Source: an uncultured Eubacterium sp. (GTDB lineage Bacteria; Bacillota; Clostridia; Lachnospirales; Lachnospiraceae). From it: a stretch of 5,010 nucleotides of DNA. Of the stretch, positions 1 through 5,010 are shown piece after piece (the first letter of the stretch is position 1; each line of letters starts with the position of its first letter). Location: contig CAJOOU010000181.1 of NCBI GenBank assembly GCA_905236735.1, positions 1-5,010 on the forward strand, given 5' to 3'. The translations under genes and the position numbers were made by a program. The notes beneath the pieces were generated by a model. It was not told the origin of the DNA, made no database searches, and saw only the letters and a list, made by a program, of their open reading frames with translations.

Positions 1-4
1 AAAA

Positions 5-31
5 TTAGCACTCGTCTTGACAGAGTGCTAA
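5..31. promoter_or_regulatory. CIRCE operator (HrcA binding site)
   Basis: A perfect inverted repeat TTAGCACTC-N9-GAGTGCTAA matches the CIRCE consensus at every base of both arms. CIRCE is the known operator of the heat-shock repressor HrcA, which normally controls groESL and dnaK operons and, in some Gram-positive bacteria, clpB. Here it lies 37 bp before the clpB start codon and encloses the -35 box in its spacer, so HrcA binding should block RNA polymerase directly. HrcA control is inferred from the site, since hrcA is not in the window. Confidence 0.96.
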
Positions 32-45
32 CAATGAAGTATAAC
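17..45 (+). promoter_or_regulatory. Sigma-A-type promoter of clpB inside/next to CIRCE
   Basis: A consensus -35 box TTGACA (17-22) is followed after exactly 17 bp by TATAAC (40-45), a 5/6 match to the -10 consensus. The -35 box falls wholly in the CIRCE spacer. Transcription would begin near 51-53, right at the Shine-Dalgarno sequence, giving a leader of only about 17 nt. If so, CIRCE is not transcribed from this promoter, unlike arrangements where CIRCE lies in the 5' leader. A second promoter upstream of the window cannot be excluded. Confidence 0.75.
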
Positions 46-68
46 ATAGCTATAGGAGGTGAGACCTT

Positions 69-2663
69 ATGAATATACAGAAATTCACACAAAAATCGAT
101 CGAAGCCATAAATCAGACCGAAAAAATAGTCTATGATTACGGCAATCAGGAAATAGAAGAAGAACATATGCTGCTTGCCCTTACGACACAGGAAGATGGG
201 CTTATTCCCAAGCTTATTACAAAGATGGAAATAGACCTTGAACATTTTACAAATAATGTAAAATCAAAAGTCGAAAAGCGGACTAAAGTTTCGGGAGACT
301 CTCAGATATATATGGGCAAGGATTTAAACAATGCCCTTATTCATGCCGAAGATGAGGCAAAGGCTATGGGGGATGAATATGTATCCGTGGAACATATCTT
401 CCTTTCCATCATAAAACATCCGAACAAGGCTATAAAGGAACTTTTTAAAGAATACGGCATTACAAGGGACAGATTTTTAAAGGTTTTAAGTGATGTAAGG
501 GGAAATATCAGGGTGACAAATGACAATCCCGAAGATACCTATGATACTCTTGAAAAATACGGATATGATATGGTAGAGCGCGCAAGGCAGCAAAAGTCGG
601 ATCCCGTTATAGGCAGGGATGCGGAGATAAGGAATGTCATCAGGATTCTCTCAAGAAAGACCAAAAACAATCCTGTGCTTATCGGAGAGCCTGGCGTCGG
701 CAAGACTGCTGTTATAGAAGGCCTGGCTCAGAGAATAGTAAGAGGTGATGTGCCGGAAGGACTTAAGGATAAGAGGCTTTTTGCCCTTGATATGGGAGCA
801 CTTATCGCCGGGGCCAAATACAGAGGCGAGTTTGAGGAAAGACTCAAGGCTCTTTTGGACGAGGTGAAGGCATCAAATGGGCAGATAATCCTGTTTATAG
901 ACGAGCTTCATACCATAGTGGGGGCAGGAAAGACAGATGGCGCGCTTGATGCGGGCAATATGTTAAAGCCAATGCTTGCAAGAGGCGAACTTCATTGTAT
1001 AGGCGCCACTACACTTGACGAATACAGGCAGTATATAGAAAAAGATGCTGCTCTTGAAAGGAGATTCCAGCCGGTACATGTCGAAGAACCTACAGTGGAA
1101 GATACCATATCCATCCTAAGGGGACTAAAGGAAAGATATGAGGTATATCACGGCGTAAAGATAGCAGACAGCGCGCTGGTATCAGCGGCAGTGCTTTCCG
1201 ACAGATATATTTCCGAGAGGTTTTTGCCGGACAAGGCTATAGACCTTGTTGATGAGGCATGTGCGATGATAAAGACTGAACTGGATTCTATGCCGGCCGA
1301 ACTTGACGAAAAGCAAAGAAAAATAATGCAGATGGAGATAGAAGCCCAGGCTCTAAAAAGGGAAGATGACAGGCTGTCTAAAGAAAGACTGGAGAATCTA
1401 AGCAGAGAGCTTTCAGAGCTTAAAGATGAATTCTCTGTACAAAAAGCCAAATGGGATAATGAGAAATCATCAGTTGAGAAGGTGGCTCATCTAAGAGAAG
1501 AACTTGAGAGTATTAATAAGGAGATTCAGCTTGCCCAGCAGAATTATGACCTCGAAAAAGCAGCTGAGCTTCAGTACGGCAAACTTCCGCAGGTAAGGTC
1601 GCAGCTGGAAACCGAGGAGGAAAAACTTAAAAATGAAGACCTCAGTCTTGTGCATGAAAATGTGGATGATGAGGAAGTAGCCAAGATTGTGTCCAGATGG
1701 ACGGGTATACCTGTGGCAAAACTTGGAGAGAGTGAAAGAAACAAGACTCTGCATTTAAGTGATTTCCTTAAGGAAAGAGTTATAGGTCAGGATGATGCGG
1801 TTGAAAAGGTCACGGAGTCAATAATAAGGTCAAAGGCCGGTATAAAGGATCCGGGCAAGCCTATCGGCTCATTCCTTTTCCTCGGACCTACCGGTGTGGG
1901 AAAGACAGAACTTGCCAAGTCTCTTGCTGCGAGCCTGTTTGACGACGAAAACAGTATGGTGAGAATTGATATGACGGAATATATGGAGAAGTATTCCGTA
2001 TCCCGCCTTATCGGAGCGCCTCCGGGATATGTGGGATATGAGGAAGGCGGACAGCTTACCGAAGCAGTAAGAAGAAAGCCGTATTCTGTAGTACTTTTTG
2101 ATGAGGTTGAAAAGGCTCACCCCGATGTGTTTAATGTACTTCTGCAGGTACTTGATGACGGACGCATAACGGATTCTACCGGCAGAACTGTGGATTTCAA
2201 GAATACTATAATAATACTTACATCAAACCTTGGTGCTGCTGAGCTTTTATCAAGCATAGAAAAGGACGGAAATATTTCGCCGGAGTGTGAAGAAGCGGTC
2301 ATGAATGAGTTGAAGTCGGCGTTTAGACCCGAATTTCTCAACAGACTCGATGAGATAATAATGTTCAGACCTCTTGGTAAAGATACAATAACCAATATTA
2401 TTACTCTCCTTATGAAAGAGCTTAATGAAAGGCTGGTTGATAAGGAAATAAAGGTAAGACTCTCTGATGACGCAAAGAACTTTATAGCGGAAGCGGGATA
2501 TGACCCCGTATACGGTGCCCGTCCTCTGAAAAGATATCTGCAAAAGACGGTGGAGACAATAGCTGCCAGGCTGATACTTGAAGACAAGGTCGCGCCTCAG
2601 GATATTATAACCATAGATGTATCGGATGATAAACTCGTGGGCACTGTCTCGGCTCCCGCCTGA
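69..2663 (+). CDS. clpB: ATP-dependent chaperone ClpB (protein disaggregase)
   Basis: The product is a full-length 864-residue class I Hsp100 AAA+ unfoldase. By family knowledge it forms a cytoplasmic hexamer that works with DnaK/DnaJ/GrpE to pull polypeptides out of aggregates. In order: a Clp N domain with two repeats (about 1-145); NBD1 (about 160-400) with Walker A GEPGVGKT (206-213), pore-loop Tyr251, Walker B Asp278-Glu279, GATT sensor 1 (312-315) and arginine fingers Arg331/Arg332; a charged coiled-coil middle domain (about 409-525) with Tyr503; and NBD2 with Walker A GPTGVGKT (606-613), pore-loop Tyr654, Walker B Asp678-Glu679, sensor Asn720, arginine finger Arg759 and the sensor-2 motif GAR (816-818). 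The long middle domain separates it from ClpA and ClpC, and I see no ClpP-docking IGF/VGF-type loop near 723-740. The start is fixed by AGGAGGT (54-60), 8 nt before ATG. The gene appears to be transcribed alone from the CIRCE-controlled promoter. No missing residues or frameshift were seen. Confidence 0.98.
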   Translation: MNIQKFTQKSIEAINQTEKIVYDYGNQEIEEEHMLLALTTQEDGLIPKLITKMEIDLEHFTNNVKSKVEKRTKVSGDSQIYMGKDLNNALIHAEDEAKAMGDEYVSVEHIFLSIIKHPNKAIKELFKEYGITRDRFLKVLSDVRGNIRVTNDNPEDTYDTLEKYGYDMVERARQQKSDPVIGRDAEIRNVIRILSRKTKNNPVLIGEPGVGKTAVIEGLAQRIVRGDVPEGLKDKRLFALDMGALIAGAKYRGEFEERLKALLDEVKASNGQIILFIDELHTIVGAGKTDGALDAGNMLKPMLARGELHCIGATTLDEYRQYIEKDAALERRFQPVHVEEPTVEDTISILRGLKERYEVYHGVKIADSALVSAAVLSDRYISERFLPDKAIDLVDEACAMIKTELDSMPAELDEKQRKIMQMEIEAQALKREDDRLSKERLENLSRELSELKDEFSVQKAKWDNEKSSVEKVAHLREELESINKEIQLAQQNYDLEKAAELQYGKLPQVRSQLETEEEKLKNEDLSLVHENVDDEEVAKIVSRWTGIPVAKLGESERNKTLHLSDFLKERVIGQDDAVEKVTESIIRSKAGIKDPGKPIGSFLFLGPTGVGKTELAKSLAASLFDDENSMVRIDMTEYMEKYSVSRLIGAPPGYVGYEEGGQLTEAVRRKPYSVVLFDEVEKAHPDVFNVLLQVLDDGRITDSTGRTVDFKNTIIILTSNLGAAELLSSIEKDGNISPECEEAVMNELKSAFRPEFLNRLDEIIMFRPLGKDTITNIITLLMKELNERLVDKEIKVRLSDDAKNFIAEAGYDPVYGARPLKRYLQKTVETIAARLILEDKVAPQDIITIDVSDDKLVGTVSAPA
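497..515 (+). promoter_or_regulatory. Possible internal ribosome binding site and GTG start within clpB
   Basis: Inside clpB, AAGGGGA (497-503) stands 9 nt before an in-frame GTG (513-515) that encodes Val149. In E. coli, ClpB is made as a long and a short form, the short one starting at a GTG for Val149 and lacking the N domain. The same residue position, start codon type and a Shine-Dalgarno-like sequence occur here. Use of this start is an inference; the short form would have 716 residues. Confidence 0.4.
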
Positions 2664-2674
2664 GAGGTGGCGTG

Positions 2675-2691
2675 ATGAGCCACGGGCTCAT
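2675..2691. repeat. Small hairpin 11 bp after clpB stop
   Basis: A perfect 7-bp inverted repeat ATGAGCC-ACG-GGCTCAT lies just after the clpB stop. It competes with a 5-bp pairing GTGGC (2667-2671) / GCCAC (2679-2683). Only TTTAG follows, so it is at best a poor intrinsic terminator. It may protect the clpB mRNA 3' end or may mean nothing. Confidence 0.3.
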
Positions 2692-2773
2692 TTAGACATG
2701 CCTATGGCAGAACTGTCGGCGAAGCTGACTGAGAGGGTGCAGTATTATACGAACAACTAAATATATAAACGGC

Positions 2774-2806
2774 TAATCGGCGATAAGGTTACCTTATCGC
2801 CGATTA
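2774..2806. terminator. Perfect 15-bp hairpin, probable clpB terminator
   Basis: The arms TAATCGGCGATAAGG (2774-2788) and CCTTATCGCCGATTA (2792-2806) pair without mismatch around a 3-nt loop TTA. This is the strongest dyad in the gap between clpB and cysK and lies 110 bp after the clpB stop. The run after it (TAAATATAGGGG) is AU-rich but has no proper U tract, and the nearest T5 (2820-2824) is 14 nt too far. It could end clpB transcription weakly, stabilise the 3' end, or act as a protein-binding palindrome. Termination is the usual reading but is not certain. Confidence 0.5.
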
Positions 2807-2818
2807 TAAATATAGGGG

Positions 2819-2838
2819 ATTTTTCAAACCTGAAAAAT
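2819..2838. repeat. AT-rich 8-bp inverted repeat upstream of cysK
   Basis: ATTTTTCA (2819-2826) and TGAAAAAT (2831-2838) form a perfect dyad around AACC. It overlaps the candidate -35 element of cysK, so it could be an operator for a sulfur regulator. No known consensus was recognised in it. The dyad is seen directly; its role is inference. Confidence 0.35.
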
Positions 2839-2849
2839 GGTGGTAGTAT
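2821..2849 (+). promoter_or_regulatory. Candidate cysK promoter
   Basis: TTTTCA (2821-2826, 4/6 to the -35 consensus) lies 17 bp before TAGTAT (2844-2849, 4/6), which is preceded by TGG and so fits an extended -10. The start of transcription would be near 2855-2857, giving a leader of about 78 nt. I saw no T-box or SAM riboswitch in this leader. Both hexamers are weak, and cysK might instead be reached by read-through from clpB. Confidence 0.3.
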
Positions 2850-2916
2850 TTACCTATCAAAAGAAAAGCTGCTTCGCCATATAAGAGGATGATAGAACAG
2901 GGGCGGGGTTACAAAG

Positions 2917-2925
2917 AAAGGCAGG
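2917..2925 (+). promoter_or_regulatory. Ribosome binding site that sets the cysK start
   Basis: AAAGGCAGG stands upstream of the ATG at 2934, its AGG ending 8 nt before the start. An in-frame ATG at 2889 would add 15 residues, but its only purine run (GAGG) touches the start codon, and the added residues do not resemble the family N-terminus. The 2934 start is therefore preferred. Confidence 0.6.
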
Positions 2926-2933
2926 TAAATATA

Positions 2934-3869
2934 ATGAGTGAAATCAAAGAAAGCGCATTGGAACTTATAGGTAAAACACCGTTATTAAAACTTAACGGAT
3001 ATTCAAAAAAGAGAGAGATCACTGAGGCTACGGTGCTTGCAAAACTCGAGTACTTAAATCCGGCAGGTTCGGTAAAGGACAGAATTGCTCTTGCAATGAT
3101 TGAGGATGCGGAAAACAAGGGTATCTTAAAACCGGGAGCTACAATAATCGAGCCGACAAGCGGTAATACGGGAATAGGTCTTGCGGCAGTGGCTGCAGCC
3201 AAAGGATATAAGGCGATTCTTACCCTGCCTGAGACAATGAGTGTGGAGAGAAGAAATCTTCTTAAGGCATACGGAGCAGAACTTGTACTTACAGAGGGAG
3301 CTAAGGGTATGAAGGGCGCCATAGCAAAGGCAGACGAACTCAATAAGGAAATAGAGGGTTCGGTAATCCTCGGACAGTTTGTAAATCCGGCTAATCCAAA
3401 GGTGCATAAAGAGACAACCGGTCCGGAAATCTGGGAGCAGACAGGCGGAAAAGTAGATATCTTTGTTGCCGGTGTAGGAACAGGAGGCACAATTACCGGT
3501 GTAGGAGAGTACCTTAAAGAGCAGAATCCTGATGTGAAAATTGTTGCAGTAGAGCCTGCTACAAGCCCGGTACTTTCCAAAGGTGAGGCAGGAGCCCACA
3601 AGATTCAGGGTATAGGAGCAGGATTTGTACCTGATGTATTAAATACAGGTGTTTATGATGAGATAATTCCGATTGACAATGAGGATGCATTTGCAGAAGG
3701 AAAGGCATTTGCCGTATCAGAGGGTATCCTTGTGGGAATATCTTCGGGAGCGGCACTCAAGGCAGCGGAGATACTGGCAAAGAGACCGGAAAATAAGGGT
3801 AAGACTATAGTAGCTCTTCTTCCGGATTCGGGAGACAGATATCTTTCAACACCGCTTTTTAGCAGCTAA
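2934..3869 (+). CDS. cysK: Cysteine synthase A (O-acetylserine sulfhydrylase)
   Basis: The 311-residue product is a PLP-dependent enzyme that joins O-acetyl-L-serine and sulfide to make L-cysteine and acetate, in the cytoplasm. It shows the PLP-binding lysine Lys48 in NPAGSVKDR (42-50), the substrate loop TSGNTG (75-80), the TMSVERR motif (101-107), the phosphate-binding loop GTGGT (182-186), the KIQGIGAGF segment (223-231), the active-site GISSG (268-272) and a C-terminal PDSGDRY (297-303). Length is typical of CysK; there is no extra CBS domain and no regulatory C-terminal extension, so a cystathionine beta-synthase is unlikely. CysM is the nearest alternative, but the motifs read as CysK. 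Twenty base pairs downstream lies a small YezD-like gene, likely co-transcribed with it and ended by the hairpin at 4059-4090. The start at 2934 is chosen over one at 2889 because of ribosome-site spacing. Confidence 0.96.
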   Translation: MSEIKESALELIGKTPLLKLNGYSKKREITEATVLAKLEYLNPAGSVKDRIALAMIEDAENKGILKPGATIIEPTSGNTGIGLAAVAAAKGYKAILTLPETMSVERRNLLKAYGAELVLTEGAKGMKGAIAKADELNKEIEGSVILGQFVNPANPKVHKETTGPEIWEQTGGKVDIFVAGVGTGGTITGVGEYLKEQNPDVKIVAVEPATSPVLSKGEAGAHKIQGIGAGFVPDVLNTGVYDEIIPIDNEDAFAEGKAFAVSEGILVGISSGAALKAAEILAKRPENKGKTIVALLPDSGDRYLSTPLFSS

Positions 3870-3889
3870 TACGGCTCGGAGATAAACTT

Positions 3890-4003
3890 ATGGCTGAGGA
3901 TAAAAAAAGCGAAGACCTTTATCTTGAGGAAATAAAAAAGCTGATAAAGGATATGAAATACGGAAGCCTTACCCTGATAGTACAGGATGGTATCGAGATT
4001 TAA
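3890..4003 (+). CDS. Short YezD/DUF2292-like protein
   Basis: A 37-codon reading frame starts 20 bp after cysK with GGAG (3878-3881) placed 8 nt before ATG. Its product has an acidic and lysine-rich amphipathic N-terminal half (about 8-22) followed by KYGS (23-26), a beta-like stretch LTLIV (27-31) and QDG (32-34). From memory, KYGS-(hydrophobic run)-QDG is the signature of the small YezD/DUF2292 proteins, which have no established biochemical role and are often found by sulfur-assimilation genes; the position behind cysK fits. Members I recall continue after DG with a VQI-(E/D)KTEK-like tail, but this protein stops three residues after DG, so it seems C-terminally short. The next in-frame codons after the stop, and the other frames, do not restore the tail. 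The stop codon overlaps the convergent lysR stop by sharing TTAA (4000-4003). The coding call is good; the family call is moderately sure. Confidence 0.78.
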   Translation: MAEDKKSEDLYLEEIKKLIKDMKYGSLTLIVQDGIEI

Positions 4004-4848
4004 TTAAAAAAGGTGTGAATGAAATTTAGAAGGGACGGATTATTATTGTCCGATGCATAAAGGATACCTGCGTTGTAGGTGTCCTTTTTTGCGTTTAAAG
4101 GGATTCTCAGGCAATCAGGTAAAAGAGTATCGCCTATGTGCTCGGGCAAAATAGAGACTGCATTGGAGCTGCGGGTAAACATGGTTATTTCGCTTCCGCT
4201 TTGAGAGGTGTTTACATCCTGCGAGAGGATTTTTTTCCCGAATATTTGTCTGCATATATCATCCGAAATAAATACGAGTCCGTCATTTAAATCCTCATAG
4301 GAGACTACAGGTTTGGATGCAAACGGGTGCGATGAAGAGACGTATGCATAAAAACCCCCTTTTTCCAGAGGGCGGAAGGTTATTCTGTTGTTTTCCGTAA
4401 CGGCATATGAAAAGGTAAGGGCTATATCGAGCTCTCCGGAAAGTATTTTGTCATATATTTCATCAGGCATACCTGAGGTAAGCGAAACTTTGATATGAGG
4501 ATGCTCACCGGAAAATCTGTTTACCGCATCAAAAAAGGACGGAAAACTTATAATACTGCTTCCGACATTTAAAAGGCGCAAATACTCTCCTTTGGCCTTT
4601 TCTACACATTTTTTGGCATCGGCTGCAGCTTCAAGTACTTTGATGGCTTTTTCGTAGAATATTTTTCCGACATCGGTGAGAGCAATACCTCTTGCGCCTC
4701 TGACTAAAAGTGCGCATCCGAACTCGCTTTCAAGCGCCGAAATACTTCTGCTTAAAGTTGAGTGACTTGTATAGAGCCTTGCCGCTGCGCCGGTGAGGCT
4801 TTTACATTCTGCTGTATTTACGAAATGCTCAAGTTGTAGCAGTGTCAT
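4000..4848 (-). CDS. LysR-type transcriptional regulator
   Basis: The 282-residue product has a winged helix-turn-helix DNA-binding domain at residues 1-60. Its recognition helix region runs through SLTGAAARLYTSHSTLSRSI (17-36), followed by ALESEFG and the wing ending in LTDVG (57-61). A linker helix (about 62-88) and a periplasmic-binding-protein-like effector domain (about 90-282) follow; SGELDIALTF (137-146) is a typical effector-domain segment. Length is slightly below the usual 290-310. AGGAG (plus-strand 4856-4860) lies 7 nt before the start. The gene converges on cysK and the yezD-like gene, overlapping the latter by 4 nt, and its last 31 codons also carry the terminator of that operon. 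LysR regulators commonly control a divergent neighbour and themselves; such a neighbour would lie beyond the window. The effector and target are unknown. Calling it CysB or CysL because cysK is near would go beyond the evidence. Confidence 0.93.
   Translation of the reverse strand: MTLLQLEHFVNTAECKSLTGAAARLYTSHSTLSRSISALESEFGCALLVRGARGIALTDVGKIFYEKAIKVLEAAADAKKCVEKAKGEYLRLLNVGSSIISFPSFFDAVNRFSGEHPHIKVSLTSGMPDEIYDKILSGELDIALTFSYAVTENNRITFRPLEKGGFYAYVSSSHPFASKPVVSYEDLNDGLVFISDDICRQIFGKKILSQDVNTSQSGSEITMFTRSSNAVSILPEHIGDTLLPDCLRIPLNAKKDTYNAGILYASDNNNPSLLNFIHTFFN
4059..4090 (+). terminator. Intrinsic terminator of cysK-yezD-like operon, inside lysR coding sequence
   Basis: AAAGGATACCT (4059-4069) pairs with AGGTGTCCTTT (4077-4087) over 11 bp, with one G-U pair, around the loop GCGTTGT; the T run is 4085-4090. 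This is a classic intrinsic terminator reading rightward, 55 bp after the yezD-like stop. It lies entirely within the convergent lysR frame, where the same bases encode about residues 253-263 of the regulator. In the leftward direction the hairpin is followed by only three U residues, so it should not stop lysR transcription. Confidence 0.85.
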
Positions 4849-4877
4849 TTTAAGGCTCCTTTTTAAGATGACAATTT

Positions 4878-4906
4878 CTCATAAGGCATACTTTAACACA
4901 TATGAG
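4878..4906. promoter_or_regulatory. Inverted repeat over the lysR -10 region
   Basis: CTCATA (4878-4883) and TATGAG (4901-4906) form a 6-bp inverted repeat with a 17-bp spacer that spans the proposed lysR -10 box and start point. A repressor bound here would shut lysR off, as in LysR-type autoregulation. Arms this short may occur by chance. Confidence 0.25.
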
Positions 4907-4918
4907 GAATAATCTCAA
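4890..4918 (-). promoter_or_regulatory. Candidate lysR promoter
   Basis: On the minus strand, TTGAGA (plus-strand 4913-4918, 5/6 to the -35 consensus) is followed after 17 bp by TAAAGT (4890-4895, 4/6), preceded by TGT and thus an extended -10. Transcription would start near 4882-4884 with a leader of about 35 nt that carries the AGGAG site. Spacing and position make this the best candidate in the region. Confidence 0.5.
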
Positions 4919-4921
4919 TCA

Positions 4922-4942
4922 GCTGTGCGGATTTTGCACAGC
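4922..4942. promoter_or_regulatory. Perfect 7-bp dyad upstream of lysR, possible LysR-type box
   Basis: GCTGTGC (4922-4928) and GCACAGC (4936-4942) are perfect inverted arms around GGATTTT. T4926 and A4938 satisfy the T-N11-A pattern of LysR-family boxes within the dyad. It is centred about 50 bp upstream of the proposed lysR start point, where such regulators often bind. No T run follows on either strand, which argues against a terminator. Confidence 0.45.
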
Positions 4943-4962
4943 ACCTGTGAAATAAATGTACT

Positions 4963-4984
4963 TCATTAGAGCAAAGTGTAATGA
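4963..4984. promoter_or_regulatory. TCATTA-N10-TAATGA inverted repeat
   Basis: A 6-bp perfect inverted repeat lies at the right end of the window, next to GATAAT (4983-4988), which could be a rightward -10 box lacking a good -35. It may belong to a divergent promoter for a gene beyond the window. Evidence is thin. Confidence 0.2.
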
Positions 4985-5010
4985 TAATATGATTTAGTCG
5001 GAAAAAATTA

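Noticed and set aside
2671..2700. TGATGAG beside a short stem suggested a hammerhead ribozyme.
   Set aside because: The full CUGAUGA core, the GAAA after stem II and a placed cleavage triplet are not present.
2698..2760. Micro-ORF of 20 codons between clpB and cysK.
   Set aside because: No Shine-Dalgarno sequence precedes the ATG, and the product matches no family I recognise. Kept only as part of the note on the structured stretch.
2889..2933. Upstream in-frame start that would extend CysK by 15 residues.
   Set aside because: The purine run touches the ATG and the extra residues do not look like a CysK N-terminus. The 2934 start has better spacing and a family-like beginning.
2909..3601. 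Long antisense open frame opposite cysK (230 codons), and others opposite clpB.
   Set aside because: They lie fully inside strongly supported genes, have low-complexity Ser/Leu-rich products with no recognisable motifs, and lack convincing ribosome sites. They are reverse-strand shadows of conserved coding sequence.
4059..4084. GGATACCTGC at 4062-4071 resembles part of the B12-box of cobalamin riboswitches.
   Set aside because: The rest of the riboswitch core is absent, and the segment is explained by the terminator stem and by lysR codons.
4000..4848. Naming the LysR regulator as a cysteine regulator (CysB/CysL type).
   Set aside because: The only support is convergence with cysK. LysR regulators more often act on divergent genes, and no family-specific residues were recognised.
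1..5010. CRISPR arrays, tRNA or rRNA genes, insertion sequences, attachment sites, prophage or defence modules.
   Set aside because: No spaced direct repeats, tRNA-like cloverleafs, transposase or integrase motifs or terminal repeats were seen. The genes are housekeeping or regulatory.

Overview
The window looks like chromosomal DNA from a low-to-mid GC Gram-positive bacterium, most likely a member of the Clostridia and perhaps of the Lachnospiraceae. The hints are a CIRCE/HrcA-type heat-shock operator, AGGAGG ribosome binding sites, heavy use of ATA, AGA and AGG codons, and a YezD-like mini-gene behind cysK. The family-level placement is an inference from style, not a match.

Region 1 (1-2663) is a complete disaggregase gene, clpB, with its promoter. 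A perfect CIRCE inverted repeat holds the -35 box (TTGACA) in its spacer, so HrcA bound there should cover the promoter. All catalytic and substrate-threading motifs of ClpB are intact. Region 2 (2664-2933) is a 270-bp gap with no convincing gene. It holds several short dyads, the strongest being a perfect 15-bp hairpin that probably ends clpB transcription, and a weak candidate promoter for cysK.

Region 3 (2934-4090) is a probable two-gene sulfur operon: cysK (O-acetylserine sulfhydrylase), then after 20 bp a 37-codon gene whose product resembles the YezD/DUF2292 family, then an intrinsic terminator. Region 4 (4000-4848, minus strand) is a convergent LysR-type regulator. Its stop codon interlocks with the yezD-like stop at a shared TTAA, so the cysK-operon terminator lies inside the 3' end of the lysR reading frame. 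Region 5 (4849-5010) is the lysR upstream region, with a plausible minus-strand promoter and three short inverted repeats that could be operators. No gene starts in this last stretch.

Together, the window joins a protein-quality-control gene to a cysteine-biosynthesis unit. I see no functional link between the two beyond adjacency. The gene content is ordinary and I find no evidence of a new multi-gene system. The points worth a second look are the CIRCE/promoter overlap, a possible internal clpB start, the terminator embedded in lysR, the very short YezD-like protein, and the dyads upstream of lysR.
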